A DNA stretch of 64,000 nt from Agromyces archimandritae (GTDB lineage: Bacteria; Actinomycetota; Actinomycetes; Actinomycetales; Microbacteriaceae): the NCBI RefSeq assembly GCF_018024495.1, contig NZ_CP071696.1, positions 2,480,001 through 2,544,000 of the forward strand, read 5' to 3'. Shown piece after piece: positions 16,808-26,026 of this stretch. The translations under genes and the position numbers were made by a program. How positions within the stretch are numbered: the stretch's first letter is position 1; every line of letters starts with the position of its first letter. The notes beneath the pieces were generated by a model. It made no database searches, was not told where the DNA came from, and worked only from the letters and a program-made list of their open reading frames with translations.

Positions 16808-19303
16808 ATGACGATCATCCTCGACCCCGACGAACCGGCCGGCTGGCGCGAGGCCGCGCCCGAGACGTCGGACCGGCTCACCGACGGCCTGAACCCGCAG
16901 CAGCGCGAAGCGGTCGAATACCGGGGCCCCGCCCTCCTCATCGTCGCCGGGGCCGGCTCGGGCAAGACGCGCGTGCTCACCCACCGCATCGCGAGCCTCA
17001 TCGAGCACCGCGAGGCCTGGCCGAGCCAGATCCTCGCGATCACGTTCACGAACAAGGCCGCCGCCGAGATGCGCGAACGCGTCGAGGCCCTGCTCGGGCA
17101 GGGCGCCGAGGGCATGTGGATCTCGACGTTCCACTCGGCGTGCGTGCGCATCCTGCGGCGCGAGGCCGAGACCATCGGGCTCTCGGGCAGTTTCACGATC
17201 TACGACTCCGCCGACCAGCGGGTCATCCTGAAACGCATCATCAAGGAGCTCGACGCCGACACCATGGGCTTCACGCCCGCCGGGGCCGCCGCGAAGATCT
17301 CGAAGCTCAAGAACGAGCTCGCCGACGCCGACTCCTACGCGCGCAGCGCGAACCTGAACGACCCGCAAGAGGTCGCCTTCCTCGAGATCTTCCGGCAGTA
17401 CACGAGGCGGTTGCGGGAGGCCAGCGCGCTCGACTTCGACGACCTCATCGCCGAAACCGTCTACCTCTTCCGCGCCTTCCCGAAGGTCGCCGCGCTCTAC
17501 CAGCGCCGCTTCCGGCACATCCTCGTCGACGAGTACCAGGACACGAACCACGCCCAGTACTCCCTCATCCGCGAGCTCACGAAGCCCGTCTCGGCCGAGC
17601 TCGCCGACGAGATGGAGGCGCACGGACTCCACGTCGGTTCGCTGCGAGACGACGACGGCGCGATCCCCGGTGCGTCCCTGACCGTCGTCGGCGACTCCGA
17701 CCAGTCGATCTACGCCTTCCGCGGCGCCGACATCCGCAACATCGTCGAGTTCGAACGCGACTTCCCCGGCGCGAAGGTCGTGCTGCTCGAGCAGAACTAC
17801 CGCTCCACCCAGAACATCCTCTCGGCCGCCAACGCGGTCATCTCGCACAACTTCGACCGCAAGGAGAAGCGGCTCTGGACGGCCGACGGCGACGGCGAGA
17901 AAATCGTCGGCTACACCGGGTACACCGCCCATGACGAGGCGCAGTTCGTCGCCGACGAGATCGACGCCCTGCACCGCGACGGCATGGCCTACCGCGACAT
18001 GGCCGTCTTCTACCGCACGAACGCGCAGACCCGTGCGCTCGAGGAGATCTTCGTGCGCTCCGCGGTGCCGTACCGCGTCGTCGGCGGCACCAAATTCTAC
18101 GAACGCGCCGAGATCAAAGACGCGATGGCCTACCTCATCGCCGTCGCGAACCCCGCCGACGAACTCGCGCTCCGCCGCATCCTGAACACGCCCAAACGCG
18201 GCATCGGGCCGGCGACCGAGACGGCGCTGGCGAGCTTCGCCGAGCAGAACGGCATCACCTTCCGGGCCGCGATGCGCGCGGCATCCGGCCTCGGCCTCGG
18301 GCCGAAGGTGACGACGGCGATCACGGCCCTGGCGACCGTGCTCGACGAAGCGGCGGCGATGCTCGTGCCGCCGACCGTCGAAGAGGCGGCCGCGGCGGAT
18401 GCCGCCACGGAGGCCGGGCGGCCGACGACCGCACGCGGGGCGAAGGTCTCCGAGGTGCTCGCCTTCCTCCTCGAAGGCAGCGGGCTCGTCGCCGCCCTCA
18501 GGAACAGCCGCGACCCGCAGGACGAGGCGCGCGCCGAGAACGTCGAGGAACTCCTCGCCCAGACCAAGGACTTCGACCGCGAGAACCCCGACGCCGGCCT
18601 CGTCGACTTCCTCACGCAGGTCTCCCTCGTCGCCGCGGCCGACGAGCTCGACGACGCCAGCGGCACAGTCTCGCTCATGACCCTGCACACCGCCAAAGGC
18701 CTCGAATACCAGGCCGTCTTCCTCACCGGCCTCGAGGAGGGGCTGCTGCCGCACCAGATGTCGGCGAGCGAACCCGGCGGCCCCGCCGAAGAGCGGCGCC
18801 TCTTCTACGTCGGCATCACCCGCGCCCGCAAGCGCCTGTACCTCACCCTCGCGATGAGCCGGGCCCAATTCGGCGAGGTCGCCGTGGCCATGCCGAGCCG
18901 CTACCTGCAGGAGATCCCCGACGAACTCGTCGACTGGAAGCAGTCACCGGGCATGGCGACCTCCCGCGGCGGCACCCAGCCGCGGGCGCTGAACGCCCGC
19001 CGCGGCGGGCGCTGGGGCTCCAGCGGATCCGGACAGCGCGCGGAGCGGGAAGGCCTCGACCGGTTCAGCGTCACGAAGTCGGCCAAGCCGAAGGCCGAAT
19101 GGGCGAACAAGGTCACCGGCACCGTCCGCGACAACGGCGACCTCAGCCTCGAACCCGGCGACCGCATCCGCCACACCGACTTCGGCGAGGGACGGGTCAC
19201 CCAGGTCACCGGCGAAGGCACGAAACGGGTCGCGCACGTCGCGTTCGACTCGGCCGGGGCGAAGAAGCTCCTCATCAAGATCGCCCCCATCGAGAAGCTG
19301 TGA
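16808..19303 (+). CDS. pcrA: UvrD/PcrA-type ATP-dependent DNA helicase
   Basis: 831-residue superfamily 1A 3'-5' helicase for repair and replication restart. Motifs in order: LNPQQREAVE (Q motif), VAGAGSGKTRVLTHRI (Walker A), ITFTNKAAAEMRERV, VDEYQDTN (motif II), VVGDSDQSIYAFRGAD, LEQNYRST, MTLHTAKGLEYQAVF and VGITRARKRLYL. A C-terminal Tudor-like segment (DFGEGRVTQVTGEG), typical of PcrA/UvrD1 for RNA polymerase contact, closes the protein. The ATG at 16808 lies 10 bases after a TAGACT -10-like hexamer. It overlaps the following membrane protein gene (GTGA). Confidence 0.94.
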   Translation: MTIILDPDEPAGWREAAPETSDRLTDGLNPQQREAVEYRGPALLIVAGAGSGKTRVLTHRIASLIEHREAWPSQILAITFTNKAAAEMRERVEALLGQGAEGMWISTFHSACVRILRREAETIGLSGSFTIYDSADQRVILKRIIKELDADTMGFTPAGAAAKISKLKNELADADSYARSANLNDPQEVAFLEIFRQYTRRLREASALDFDDLIAETVYLFRAFPKVAALYQRRFRHILVDEYQDTNHAQYSLIRELTKPVSAELADEMEAHGLHVGSLRDDDGAIPGASLTVVGDSDQSIYAFRGADIRNIVEFERDFPGAKVVLLEQNYRSTQNILSAANAVISHNFDRKEKRLWTADGDGEKIVGYTGYTAHDEAQFVADEIDALHRDGMAYRDMAVFYRTNAQTRALEEIFVRSAVPYRVVGGTKFYERAEIKDAMAYLIAVANPADELALRRILNTPKRGIGPATETALASFAEQNGITFRAAMRAASGLGLGPKVTTAITALATVLDEAAAMLVPPTVEEAAAADAATEAGRPTTARGAKVSEVLAFLLEGSGLVAALRNSRDPQDEARAENVEELLAQTKDFDRENPDAGLVDFLTQVSLVAAADELDDASGTVSLMTLHTAKGLEYQAVFLTGLEEGLLPHQMSASEPGGPAEERRLFYVGITRARKRLYLTLAMSRAQFGEVAVAMPSRYLQEIPDELVDWKQSPGMATSRGGTQPRALNARRGGRWGSSGSGQRAEREGLDRFSVTKSAKPKAEWANKVTGTVRDNGDLSLEPGDRIRHTDFGEGRVTQVTGEGTKRVAHVAFDSAGAKKLLIKIAPIEKL

Positions 19304-20346
19304 GCGCCGCCGGCTCGAGGCTCGGGGCGCTCGGGCAGCTCGAGATCGAGGTCGCGTTCCGGGCGGCGCTCGCCGCAGCGGTGCCCCTGTCGATCCTCAT
19401 CGCCATCGGCCGCCCCGAGCTCGCCCCCTATGCGGCCTTCGGCGGGATGGCGGCGATCTACGGCCGCGGCGAGCGGTATCGGGTGCGCGCTCGCACGGTC
19501 TCGACGGCCGCCGTCATGCTCGTCGCCGCGATCGCGGCCGGAACGGCGATCGCCGCGACCGGCGCATCGCTCGCCGTCGAAGCCCTCGCGCTGCTGCTGC
19601 TGCTCGTCGGCGGCATCCTCGTGGTGAACGTCGCCAGGCTCGGCCCGCCGACGACGATCTTCCCGACCTTCGCGCTGCTCGTGTGCGCCTCGGCGCCGAC
19701 CCCGCCCGAGGAGGTCGGCCTCCGCATCCTCGTCGGGGCGGTGAGCGCCGCCTTCGCGCTCGCCCTCAGCCTCTCGGGGTGGATGCTGCGGCGCTTCGGC
19801 GGCGCGCGTGTCGCCCGTCTGCTGAAGACGCTGCCGAAGGAGCCGGCGGTGCGCGTTGAGGCCGTGCGCGACCCGGCCGTCTGGCTGAACATCGTCGAGG
19901 TCGTCGTCGGAGCCGCTGCGGCCGGCGCGATCGCACTGGCCTTCGGCATCGGCCACCCGTACTGGGCGGTCGTCACCCTGGTCGCCGTCGTGCCGCCGGC
20001 CGGGGCCGCGCATTCGACCTCGCGCTCGGTGCACCGCGTGCTCGGAACCCTCGGCGGCGTCGTCATCACCGGGCTCGTGCTCTGGGCCGATCCGCCGATC
20101 CAGGTGCTCGTCGTCGTCATCGCCATCGGCCAGTTCGGCGCCGAGGTGCTCGTCGGCCGCCACTACGGGGCGGCGCTCTTGTGCATCACCCCGCTCGCAC
20201 TCGTCGTCGCCCATATCGCCCACCCGCAGCCGCTCGGCCTCCTGCTGGCCGACCGGGTGCTCGAGACCGTCATCGGCTCGGCCGTCGGCCTCGTCGTCGT
20301 CCTCGCCGCGCGCGCCCTCGCCGCGCGCCGTTCGTCGGTCGAGTAG
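19300..20346 (+). CDS. FUSC-family (aromatic acid exporter-like) membrane protein
   Basis: 348 residues arranged as two hydrophobic halves with several helices each (ALAAAVPLSILIAIG, ALLLLLVGGILVVNVA; then AAAAGAIALAFGIGHPYWAVV, VLVVVIAIGQFGAEVL). It matches the fusaric acid resistance/FUSC family, thought to export aromatic or other small acids. The second half carries the family HPYWAVVT motif. The GTG overlaps the helicase stop, suggesting coupling. The last residues SSVE and the TAG stop come from a GGTCGAGTAG repeat element, so the native C-terminus has been replaced or extended by repeat DNA. Confidence 0.75.
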   Translation: MSAAGSRLGALGQLEIEVAFRAALAAAVPLSILIAIGRPELAPYAAFGGMAAIYGRGERYRVRARTVSTAAVMLVAAIAAGTAIAATGASLAVEALALLLLLVGGILVVNVARLGPPTTIFPTFALLVCASAPTPPEEVGLRILVGAVSAAFALALSLSGWMLRRFGGARVARLLKTLPKEPAVRVEAVRDPAVWLNIVEVVVGAAAAGAIALAFGIGHPYWAVVTLVAVVPPAGAAHSTSRSVHRVLGTLGGVVITGLVLWADPPIQVLVVVIAIGQFGAEVLVGRHYGAALLCITPLALVVAHIAHPQPLGLLLADRVLETVIGSAVGLVVVLAARALAARRSSVE

Positions 20347-20595
20347 CGCGAAGCGCGTATCGAGACCCTCGGAACCCGGGTCTCGATACGCTCGCTTGCG
20401 CTCGCTACTCGACCGGCGAAGGAGGGTCTCGATACGCTCGCTTGCGCTCGCTACTCGACCGGCGAAGGAGGGTCTCGATACGCTCGCTTGCGCTCGCTAC
20501 TCGACCGGCGAAGGAGGGTCTCGATACGCTCGCTTGCGCTCGCTACTCGACCGGCGCGTTCGTCGGTCGAGTAGCGCGAAGCGCGTATCGAGACC
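20337..20595. repeat. Array of six GGTCGAGTAG-family elements
   Basis: Copies A (20337-20367) and F (20565-20595) have the core GCGCGAAGCGC and read GGTCGAGTAG to GTATCGAGACC on the plus strand. Copies B (20379-20414), C (20425-20460), D (20471-20506) and E (20517-20552) are inverted with a CGAGCGCAAGCGAGC-type core, each 36 bases. B-E form a tandem array of period 46 with identical 10-base spacers (GGCGAAGGAG). A and F also share the preceding GTTCGTC. The array fills the gap between convergent genes and could stop transcription from both sides. Confidence 0.9.
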
Positions 20596-20609
20596 CCCAG
20601 GCGCCGCGC

Positions 20610-21440
20610 TCAGGAGGCGAGGCGCTCGATGAGCGCCATCGCGTCGAACGGCGCCCGCACCTTCGCATCGTTGTCGAAGTACACGTAGGCGTCGCGACCG
20701 GCCTCCAGGTGGTCGCGGGCCCAGGCCTCCCAGCGATCGAGGCCCGCCTCGTCGTACCCGGAGGCGTACAGCTTCTGGTCGCCGTGCAGCCGCGCGTAGA
20801 CGAAATCGGCGGTGACGGCGTCGATCTTCGGCCACTTCCCGGCGGTGTCGGCGGCGACCGCGGCGACGTCGTGGCGGGCGAGCAGCTCCGTCCACTCCTC
20901 GGTCTCGAAGGAGGGATGCCGCACCTCGACCGCGTGGCGCAGCGGCCCGTCGGCGTCGATGTCGAAGGCGGTGCGCCCCTGCATCCACTCGTCGTGCCCC
21001 GCCGCCGCCGTCGACGCGGCGTCGCGGGTGTGCGGAAGCGCCGCGAGGAAGCGTTCGAGCACGACCGGTTCGAAATCGAAGCTCGGCGGCAGCTGCCAGA
21101 GCACCGCGCCGAGCTCGTCGCCGAGGGTGAGCACGCCGCTCGCGAAGAAGTTCGCGACGGGACCCTCCGGCTCTTCGAGACGGCGCACATGCGTGAGGTA
21201 GCGCGGCCCCTTCACCGAGAAGACGAAGTCGCCCGGCACCGTGTCGCGCCACTTGACCCAGCTCTCGGGGCGCTGCGTGCGGTAGAAGGAACCGTTGATC
21301 TCGATCGAGGTGAGCCGCTCGGAGATGTAGGCGAGTTCGTCGGCCTGCTTCAGCCCCTTCGGGTAGAAGTCGCCGCGCCAGCCCGGGTACACCCACCCCG
21401 ACACCCCGACGCGGGCCACCCCGCTGCGTTCGGCGGCCAT
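20610..21440 (-). CDS. DUF72-family TIM-barrel protein
   Basis: 276 residues of the DUF72/YecE family. Diagnostic stretches: VGVSGWVYPGWRGDFYP at the N-terminus, ERLTSIEINGSFYRTQ, FVFSVKGPRYLTHVRRL, AVLWQLPPSF, VEVRHPSF, ADFVYARLHG and DAYVYFDNDAK at the end. The fold resembles a TIM barrel, and the biochemical role is unknown. The ATG at 21440 was chosen because the family begins a few residues later and GAGACT, a degenerate -10, lies six bases upstream; the open frame beyond it is unsupported. Confidence 0.88.
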   Translation of the reverse strand: MAAERSGVARVGVSGWVYPGWRGDFYPKGLKQADELAYISERLTSIEINGSFYRTQRPESWVKWRDTVPGDFVFSVKGPRYLTHVRRLEEPEGPVANFFASGVLTLGDELGAVLWQLPPSFDFEPVVLERFLAALPHTRDAASTAAAGHDEWMQGRTAFDIDADGPLRHAVEVRHPSFETEEWTELLARHDVAAVAADTAGKWPKIDAVTADFVYARLHGDQKLYASGYDEAGLDRWEAWARDHLEAGRDAYVYFDNDAKVRAPFDAMALIERLAS

Positions 21441-21593
21441 ACCGGCAGTCTCGCATGCGTCGGCCGCCGAGGCGAGGGTCGAGGGCCGGTCGCGAGTGGA
21501 TGCCGCGGCCCGCCCGCCCCGTGCCCCACGGCATCCACCCCGCCGATTCGGGGCCGCAGAGTCGGGGAGTAGCATGGAAGACGGCCCAAATTC

Positions 21594-21607
21594 TCTCGAC
21601 GTCGAGA
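21594..21607. promoter_or_regulatory. Palindromic motif upstream of sucCD
   Basis: TCTCGACGTCGAGA, followed by ACATTCGGCGTG, lies about 75 bases before sucC. The identical 14-mer, followed by TATCGGCGTG, lies upstream of icd at 45077. A shared TCA-cycle operator or promoter element is the likely reading. Confidence 0.7.
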
Positions 21608-21681
21608 CATTCGGCGTGTCCCGGGCCGTCACCCACCCAGCCCCTGTGCAACCGTGTGCGCGGATCGATTGGAAGTAGAGC

Positions 21682-22848
21682 GTGGATCTTTACGAGTACC
21701 AGGCCAGAGACCTGTTCGAAGAGTACGGCGTGCCGGTGCTCCCGGGCATCGTCGCCGACACCCCCGAGGAGGTCCGCGCGGCCGCCGAGAAGCTCGGCGG
21801 CGTGGTCGTCGTCAAGGCCCAGGTGAAGACCGGGGGCCGCGGCAAGGCCGGCGGCGTGAAGGTCGCGAAGAACGCCGACGAGGCGGAGGAAGCCGCCAAG
21901 GCCATCCTCGGGCTCGACATCAAGGGCCACGTCGTCAAGCGCGTCATGGTCGCCGGCGGCGCCCGCATCGCCCAGGAGTTCTACTTCTCGGTGCTGCTGG
22001 ACCGCGCCAACCGCTCCTACCTCTCGCTCACCAGCGTCGAGGGCGGTATGGAGATCGAGCAGCTCGCCGTCGAGAAGCCCGAGGCGCTCGCCCGCATCGA
22101 GGTGAACGCGAACGAGGGCATCACCCTCGAGAAGGCCCGCGAGATCGCCGCGGCCGCGAACTTCCCCGCCGAACTCGTCGACAAGGTCGCCGAGGTCTTC
22201 GTGAAGCTCTACGCCGTCTACACCGGCGAAGACGCCACGCTCGTCGAGGTCAACCCGCTCGTCCTCACCGAAGAGGGCGACGTCATCGCCCTCGACGGCA
22301 AGGTCTCGCTCGACGAGAACGCCGGCTTCCGCCACCCGAAGCACGAGCTGCTCGAAGACAAGGACGCCGCAGACCCGCTCGAGGCGAAGGCCAAGGCCCT
22401 CGACCTCAACTACGTCAAGCTCGACGGCGAGGTCGGCATCATCGGCAACGGCGCTGGGCTCGTCATGTCCACGCTCGACGTCGTCGCCTACGCAGGCGAG
22501 AACCACGGCGGCGTCAAGCCCGCCAACTTCCTCGACATCGGCGGCGGCGCCTCGGCCGAGGTCATGGCCAACGGCCTCGGCATCATCCTCGGCGACCCGC
22601 AGGTCAAGTCGGTCTTCGTGAACGTCTTCGGCGGCATCACCGCGTGCGACCAGGTCGCCAAGGGCATCGTGGGCGCGCTCGCCGAGCTCGGCGATACCGC
22701 GAACAAGCCGATCGTCGTGCGCCTCGACGGCAACAACGTCGAAGAGGGCCGCCGTATCCTCGACGAGGCGAACCACCCGCTCGTCACCCAGATGCCGACC
22801 ATGGACGACGGCGCCGACAAGGCCGCCGAGCTCGCGAACGCCGCGTAA
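21682..22848 (+). CDS. sucC: Succinyl-CoA ligase, beta subunit
   Basis: ATP-grasp subunit that, with SucD, converts succinyl-CoA to succinate with nucleotide triphosphate formation. At 388 residues it has the normal length. The beginning [18 protein letters not shown] is conserved, followed by [16 protein letters not shown] (ATP-grasp), [13 protein letters not shown] (metal site), [11 protein letters not shown] and NIFGGIT-like [12 protein letters not shown]. The GTG start is preceded by GGAAGTAGAG. sucD follows after 28 bases. A palindrome shared with icd lies upstream. Confidence 0.96.
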   Translation: MDLYEYQARDLFEEYGVPVLPGIVADTPEEVRAAAEKLGGVVVVKAQVKTGGRGKAGGVKVAKNADEAEEAAKAILGLDIKGHVVKRVMVAGGARIAQEFYFSVLLDRANRSYLSLTSVEGGMEIEQLAVEKPEALARIEVNANEGITLEKAREIAAAANFPAELVDKVAEVFVKLYAVYTGEDATLVEVNPLVLTEEGDVIALDGKVSLDENAGFRHPKHELLEDKDAADPLEAKAKALDLNYVKLDGEVGIIGNGAGLVMSTLDVVAYAGENHGGVKPANFLDIGGGASAEVMANGLGIILGDPQVKSVFVNVFGGITACDQVAKGIVGALAELGDTANKPIVVRLDGNNVEEGRRILDEANHPLVTQMPTMDDGADKAAELANAA

Positions 22849-22876
22849 GCGACCAGACCCGGAATAGGAAACAGCA

Positions 22877-23779
22877 ATGTCGATCTTCCTCAACAAGGAT
22901 TCGAAGGTCATCGTCCAGGGCATCACCGGCGGCGAGGGCACCAAGCACACGGCGCGGATGCTCGCGGCCGGCACCCAGGTCGTCGGCGGCGTCAACGCGC
23001 GCAAGGCCGGCACGACGGTGCTGCACACCGACCAGGCCGGCAACGCGATCGAGCTGCCCGTCTTCGGCTCGGTCGCCGAGGCGATGGCCGCGACCGGCGC
23101 CGACGTGTCGATCGCGTTCGTGCCGCCGGCCTTCACGAAGGACGCCATGATCGAAGCCGTCGACGCGGGCATCGGCCTGCTCGTCGTCATCACCGAGGGC
23201 GTTCCCGTGCAGGACTCGGCCGAGGCGTGGGCGTACAACGTGTCGAAGGGCGAGAAGACCCGCATCATCGGCCCGAACTGCCCCGGCATCATCACCCCCG
23301 GCGAGTCGCTCGTCGGCATCACCCCGGCGAACATCACGGGCAAGGGCTCCATCGGCCTCGTCTCGAAGTCGGGCACGCTGACCTACCAGATGATGTACGA
23401 GCTGCGCGACCTCGGCTTCTCGACCGCGATCGGCATCGGCGGCGACCCGGTCATCGGCACCACGCACATCGACGCCCTCGCGGCGTTCGAGGCCGACCCC
23501 GAGACCAAGGCGATCGTCATGATCGGCGAGATCGGCGGCGACGCGGAGGAGCGTGCGGCCGACTTCATCAAGGCCAACGTCACCAAGCCGGTCGTCGGCT
23601 ACGTCGCCGGCTTCACCGCCCCCGAGGGCAAGACCATGGGTCACGCCGGCGCGATCGTGTCGGGTTCGGCCGGCACGGCGCAGGCGAAGAAGGAGGCCCT
23701 CGAGGCCGCCGGCGTCAAGGTCGGCAAGACCCCGAGCGAGACCGCCCGCCTCATGCGCGAGATCATCGCCGGGCTCTGA
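22877..23779 (+). CDS. sucD: Succinyl-CoA ligase, alpha subunit
   Basis: 300 residues, normal length. It has the N-terminal CoA-binding domain ([17 protein letters not shown]), the conserved [12 protein letters not shown] stretch, [16 protein letters not shown] phosphate-site residues, and the phosphorylated histidine in [14 protein letters not shown]. The ATG follows GGAAACAGC. It forms an operon with sucC and ends in a strong hairpin. Confidence 0.97.
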   Translation: MSIFLNKDSKVIVQGITGGEGTKHTARMLAAGTQVVGGVNARKAGTTVLHTDQAGNAIELPVFGSVAEAMAATGADVSIAFVPPAFTKDAMIEAVDAGIGLLVVITEGVPVQDSAEAWAYNVSKGEKTRIIGPNCPGIITPGESLVGITPANITGKGSIGLVSKSGTLTYQMMYELRDLGFSTAIGIGGDPVIGTTHIDALAAFEADPETKAIVMIGEIGGDAEERAADFIKANVTKPVVGYVAGFTAPEGKTMGHAGAIVSGSAGTAQAKKEALEAAGVKVGKTPSETARLMREIIAGL

Positions 23780-23789
23780 GCCCCATATG

Positions 23790-23820
23790 ACGGCGCCGCA
23801 TCCTCCGGGTGCGGCGCCGT
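23790..23820 (+). terminator. Terminator after sucCD
   Basis: ACGGCGCCGCA (23790-23800), nine-base loop, TGCGGCGCCGT (23810-23820), followed by TCGCG. The stem is a perfect 11 bp. Confidence 0.8.
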
Positions 23821-23917
23821 TCGCGTGCCCGGGTGTGGATGCCGGGACGGCCCCCGATACGCAGGCGCGGCGGGGCGGGGGCGCCGGCGGGCGGCGCCCC
23901 GGTACGCTCGACGAGGA

Positions 23918-25321
23918 ATGAACCGCACCCCGACCGTCCTGCTCTCCGCCCTCGAGGCGATCGTCGCCGCTGCCGCCGGCATCGGGCTCGCATTCGTGCC
24001 CCTCACCCTGCTCTGGGCATTCGACTTCCATACGGCCGCGCCCTTCGGCGCGTTCTGGGAGGCGAGCGGGAACGTGTGGCTGCTCGGGCACGGCGTGGAC
24101 GTCGGCATCCGCTTCGCCGCGGACTTCGCGGCCTCCTTCGGCGTGCCGGGCGCGGCCGAGCCGTTCACGATCACCATCGCCCTGCTCGGTTTCGCCCTGA
24201 TCACGTTGCTGGCGGGTCGCCGCATCGGCGCCCGGGCGGCCGCGGCCGGGCATCCGCTCGCCGGCCTCGCCGCCGCGGTCGTCGTCTTCGCCGCCGCGGG
24301 TTCCGTCGTGACGGCCACGAGCGGCTCGGCGATCGCCCGGCCGGTCGTGTGGCAGGGCGTGCTGCTGCCGGCCCTGGTCATCGCGGCGGGCGTCGCGATC
24401 GGGGCATGCGCCGAGTGGCTGCGCGAGCACGAGTGGACCGGGCGCGGCGAACGCGAGGCCGGCCGCGCGCCCGATGCTCCCCGGGGGTGGATCTCCGGTC
24501 CGCTCGCCGGGCTGCCGTCGACGGCCGTCACCGGCATCCGCACCGCGTTCACGGGCGGGGTCGCAGCCGCCTTCGGGATCGTCGGCGTCGCCGCCGCGGC
24601 CGTGGCCGTCGTCATCATCGCCGACTACGCGACGATCGCCGGCCTCTACCAGGCGTTGCAGCCCGGTGTGATGGGCGGCATCGCGCTGACCCTGGCCGAG
24701 CTCGCGGTGCTGCCGAACATCATCGTCTGGGCAGTGTCATGGCTCCTCGGGCCGGGCTTCTCGATCGGGGTGGGCACGACCGTTTCGCCCGGCGGAACGG
24801 TGCTCGGCCCGATCCCGGGGCTGCCGATCCTCGGCGGGGTGCCGCGCGGCGAGCTCGCCTTCGGATTCCTGGGACTGCTGGTGCCGATCGTGCTCGGTTT
24901 CCTCGCGGGGTACTTCGTGTTCCGTCGCGCGGTGCGCGACGACGAGCCGTGGTGGATGCCGGTGGCCGCCGGCCTCGGCATGGGACTCGTCGGCGGCCTG
25001 CTGCTCGGGGTCCTGGCGGCGGCGTCCGGCGGGGCCGCCGGCCCGGGGCGGCTGGCCGCGGTCGGGCCGGATGCGCTCGCGGTCGGCGCGGTCGCCGCGC
25101 TCGCGATCGGCGTGCCGGCGATCCTCGGCTGCGGGGCGGCGCACCGGGCGTTCGCGACGGATCCGGTGCCGTTCCGGGAACGCTGGCGGCGCGGCGGCGC
25201 GGCGGATGCGTCGGGTGCGCGCGGTGCTTCGAGTGCGGCGGATGCGCCCCGTGCGGCGGGCGGCGAGCCCGGCCAGGCCGCCGGGCGCGACGCGCAGACC
25301 GAGCCGATCACCCTGCGCTGA
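23918..25321 (+). CDS. perM: DUF6350 / PerM-like cell-division membrane protein
   Basis: 467 residues with about nine to ten hydrophobic segments ([69 protein letters not shown] and others) and a hydrophilic Ala/Arg-rich tail. It resembles the DUF6350 family that includes mycobacterial PerM (Rv0955), linked to cell division. The assignment rests on membrane profile, the [15 protein letters not shown] loop and gene order: sucCD upstream and purN-purH downstream, as in M. tuberculosis. The ATG follows GACGAGGA; TACGCT (23903-23908) could be its -10. Confidence 0.78.
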   Translation: MNRTPTVLLSALEAIVAAAAGIGLAFVPLTLLWAFDFHTAAPFGAFWEASGNVWLLGHGVDVGIRFAADFAASFGVPGAAEPFTITIALLGFALITLLAGRRIGARAAAAGHPLAGLAAAVVVFAAAGSVVTATSGSAIARPVVWQGVLLPALVIAAGVAIGACAEWLREHEWTGRGEREAGRAPDAPRGWISGPLAGLPSTAVTGIRTAFTGGVAAAFGIVGVAAAAVAVVIIADYATIAGLYQALQPGVMGGIALTLAELAVLPNIIVWAVSWLLGPGFSIGVGTTVSPGGTVLGPIPGLPILGGVPRGELAFGFLGLLVPIVLGFLAGYFVFRRAVRDDEPWWMPVAAGLGMGLVGGLLLGVLAAASGGAAGPGRLAAVGPDALAVGAVAALAIGVPAILGCGAAHRAFATDPVPFRERWRRGGAADASGARGASSAADAPRAAGGEPGQAAGRDAQTEPITLR

Positions 25322-25423
25322 GCGCCGTCGCGGGGCGGTGCCCGCCGGGCGCGGAGCGCCGCGGCATCCACTCGGGGCCGCGACGGGCGCCGAAGGACGC
25401 AGGGGCCGACGCGCTGCACCCTC

Positions 25424-25429
25424 TAAGCT
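25424..25429 (+). promoter_or_regulatory. -10 hexamer of a leaderless transcript (purN-purH)
   Basis: TAAGCT, six bases (CGAGAT), then the GTG start of purN at 25436. This decides the start codon. Confidence 0.55.
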
Positions 25430-25435
25430 CGAGAT

Positions 25436-26026
25436 GTGCTCGATCTCGTCGTCCTCATCTCCGGCGCCGGCTCGAACCTGCGAGCCCTGCTCGATGCCAC
25501 CCTCGACCCGGACTTCCCGGCGCGCGTCGTCGCGATCGGCGCCGACCGCGACGCCGAGGGGCTCGCGCTCGGCGAAGAGTACGGGGTGCCGAGCTTCACC
25601 GTGCCGTTCACCGCCTACCCCGATCGCGAGACGTGGGGCGAGGCGCTCATCGAGCAGATCCGCGGATGGGGCCCCGACCTCGTCGTGCTGAGCGGGCTCA
25701 TGCGGCTCGTGCCGCCCGCGGTCGTCGCCGAGTTCTCGCCGATGCTGCTGAACACGCACCCCGCCTACCTGCCCGAGTTCCCCGGAGCCCACGCCGTGCG
25801 CGATGCGCTCGCCGCCGGCGTCGACCGTACCGGGGCCAGCCTCATCGTCGTCGACGACTCGGTCGACGGCGGCCCCATCCTCGCCCAGGAGCGCGTACCG
25901 GTGCTGCCCGGCGACACCGAGACGAGCCTGCACGACCGCATCAAACCCGTCGAACGGCGCCTCCTCATCGACGCCGTTCGCGACATCGCCACCCGCCGAC
26001 TGAACCTCGAGGACTCCCACGCATGA
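25436..26026 (+). CDS. purN: Phosphoribosylglycinamide formyltransferase
   Basis: Transfers a formyl group from 10-formyl-THF to GAR in purine synthesis. The N-terminal strand [15 protein letters not shown], the catalytic Asn/His motif [16 protein letters not shown] and the Asp in [10 protein letters not shown] are all present. At 196 residues it has the usual length. It overlaps purH by four bases (ATGA). Confidence 0.95.
   Translation: MLDLVVLISGAGSNLRALLDATLDPDFPARVVAIGADRDAEGLALGEEYGVPSFTVPFTAYPDRETWGEALIEQIRGWGPDLVVLSGLMRLVPPAVVAEFSPMLLNTHPAYLPEFPGAHAVRDALAAGVDRTGASLIVVDDSVDGGPILAQERVPVLPGDTETSLHDRIKPVERRLLIDAVRDIATRRLNLEDSHA

Noticed and set aside
20379..20552. 36-bp repeats at constant spacing, CRISPR-like
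   Set aside because: The spacers are only 10 bases and identical, the repeats belong to a dispersed intergenic family, and no cas gene is nearby.
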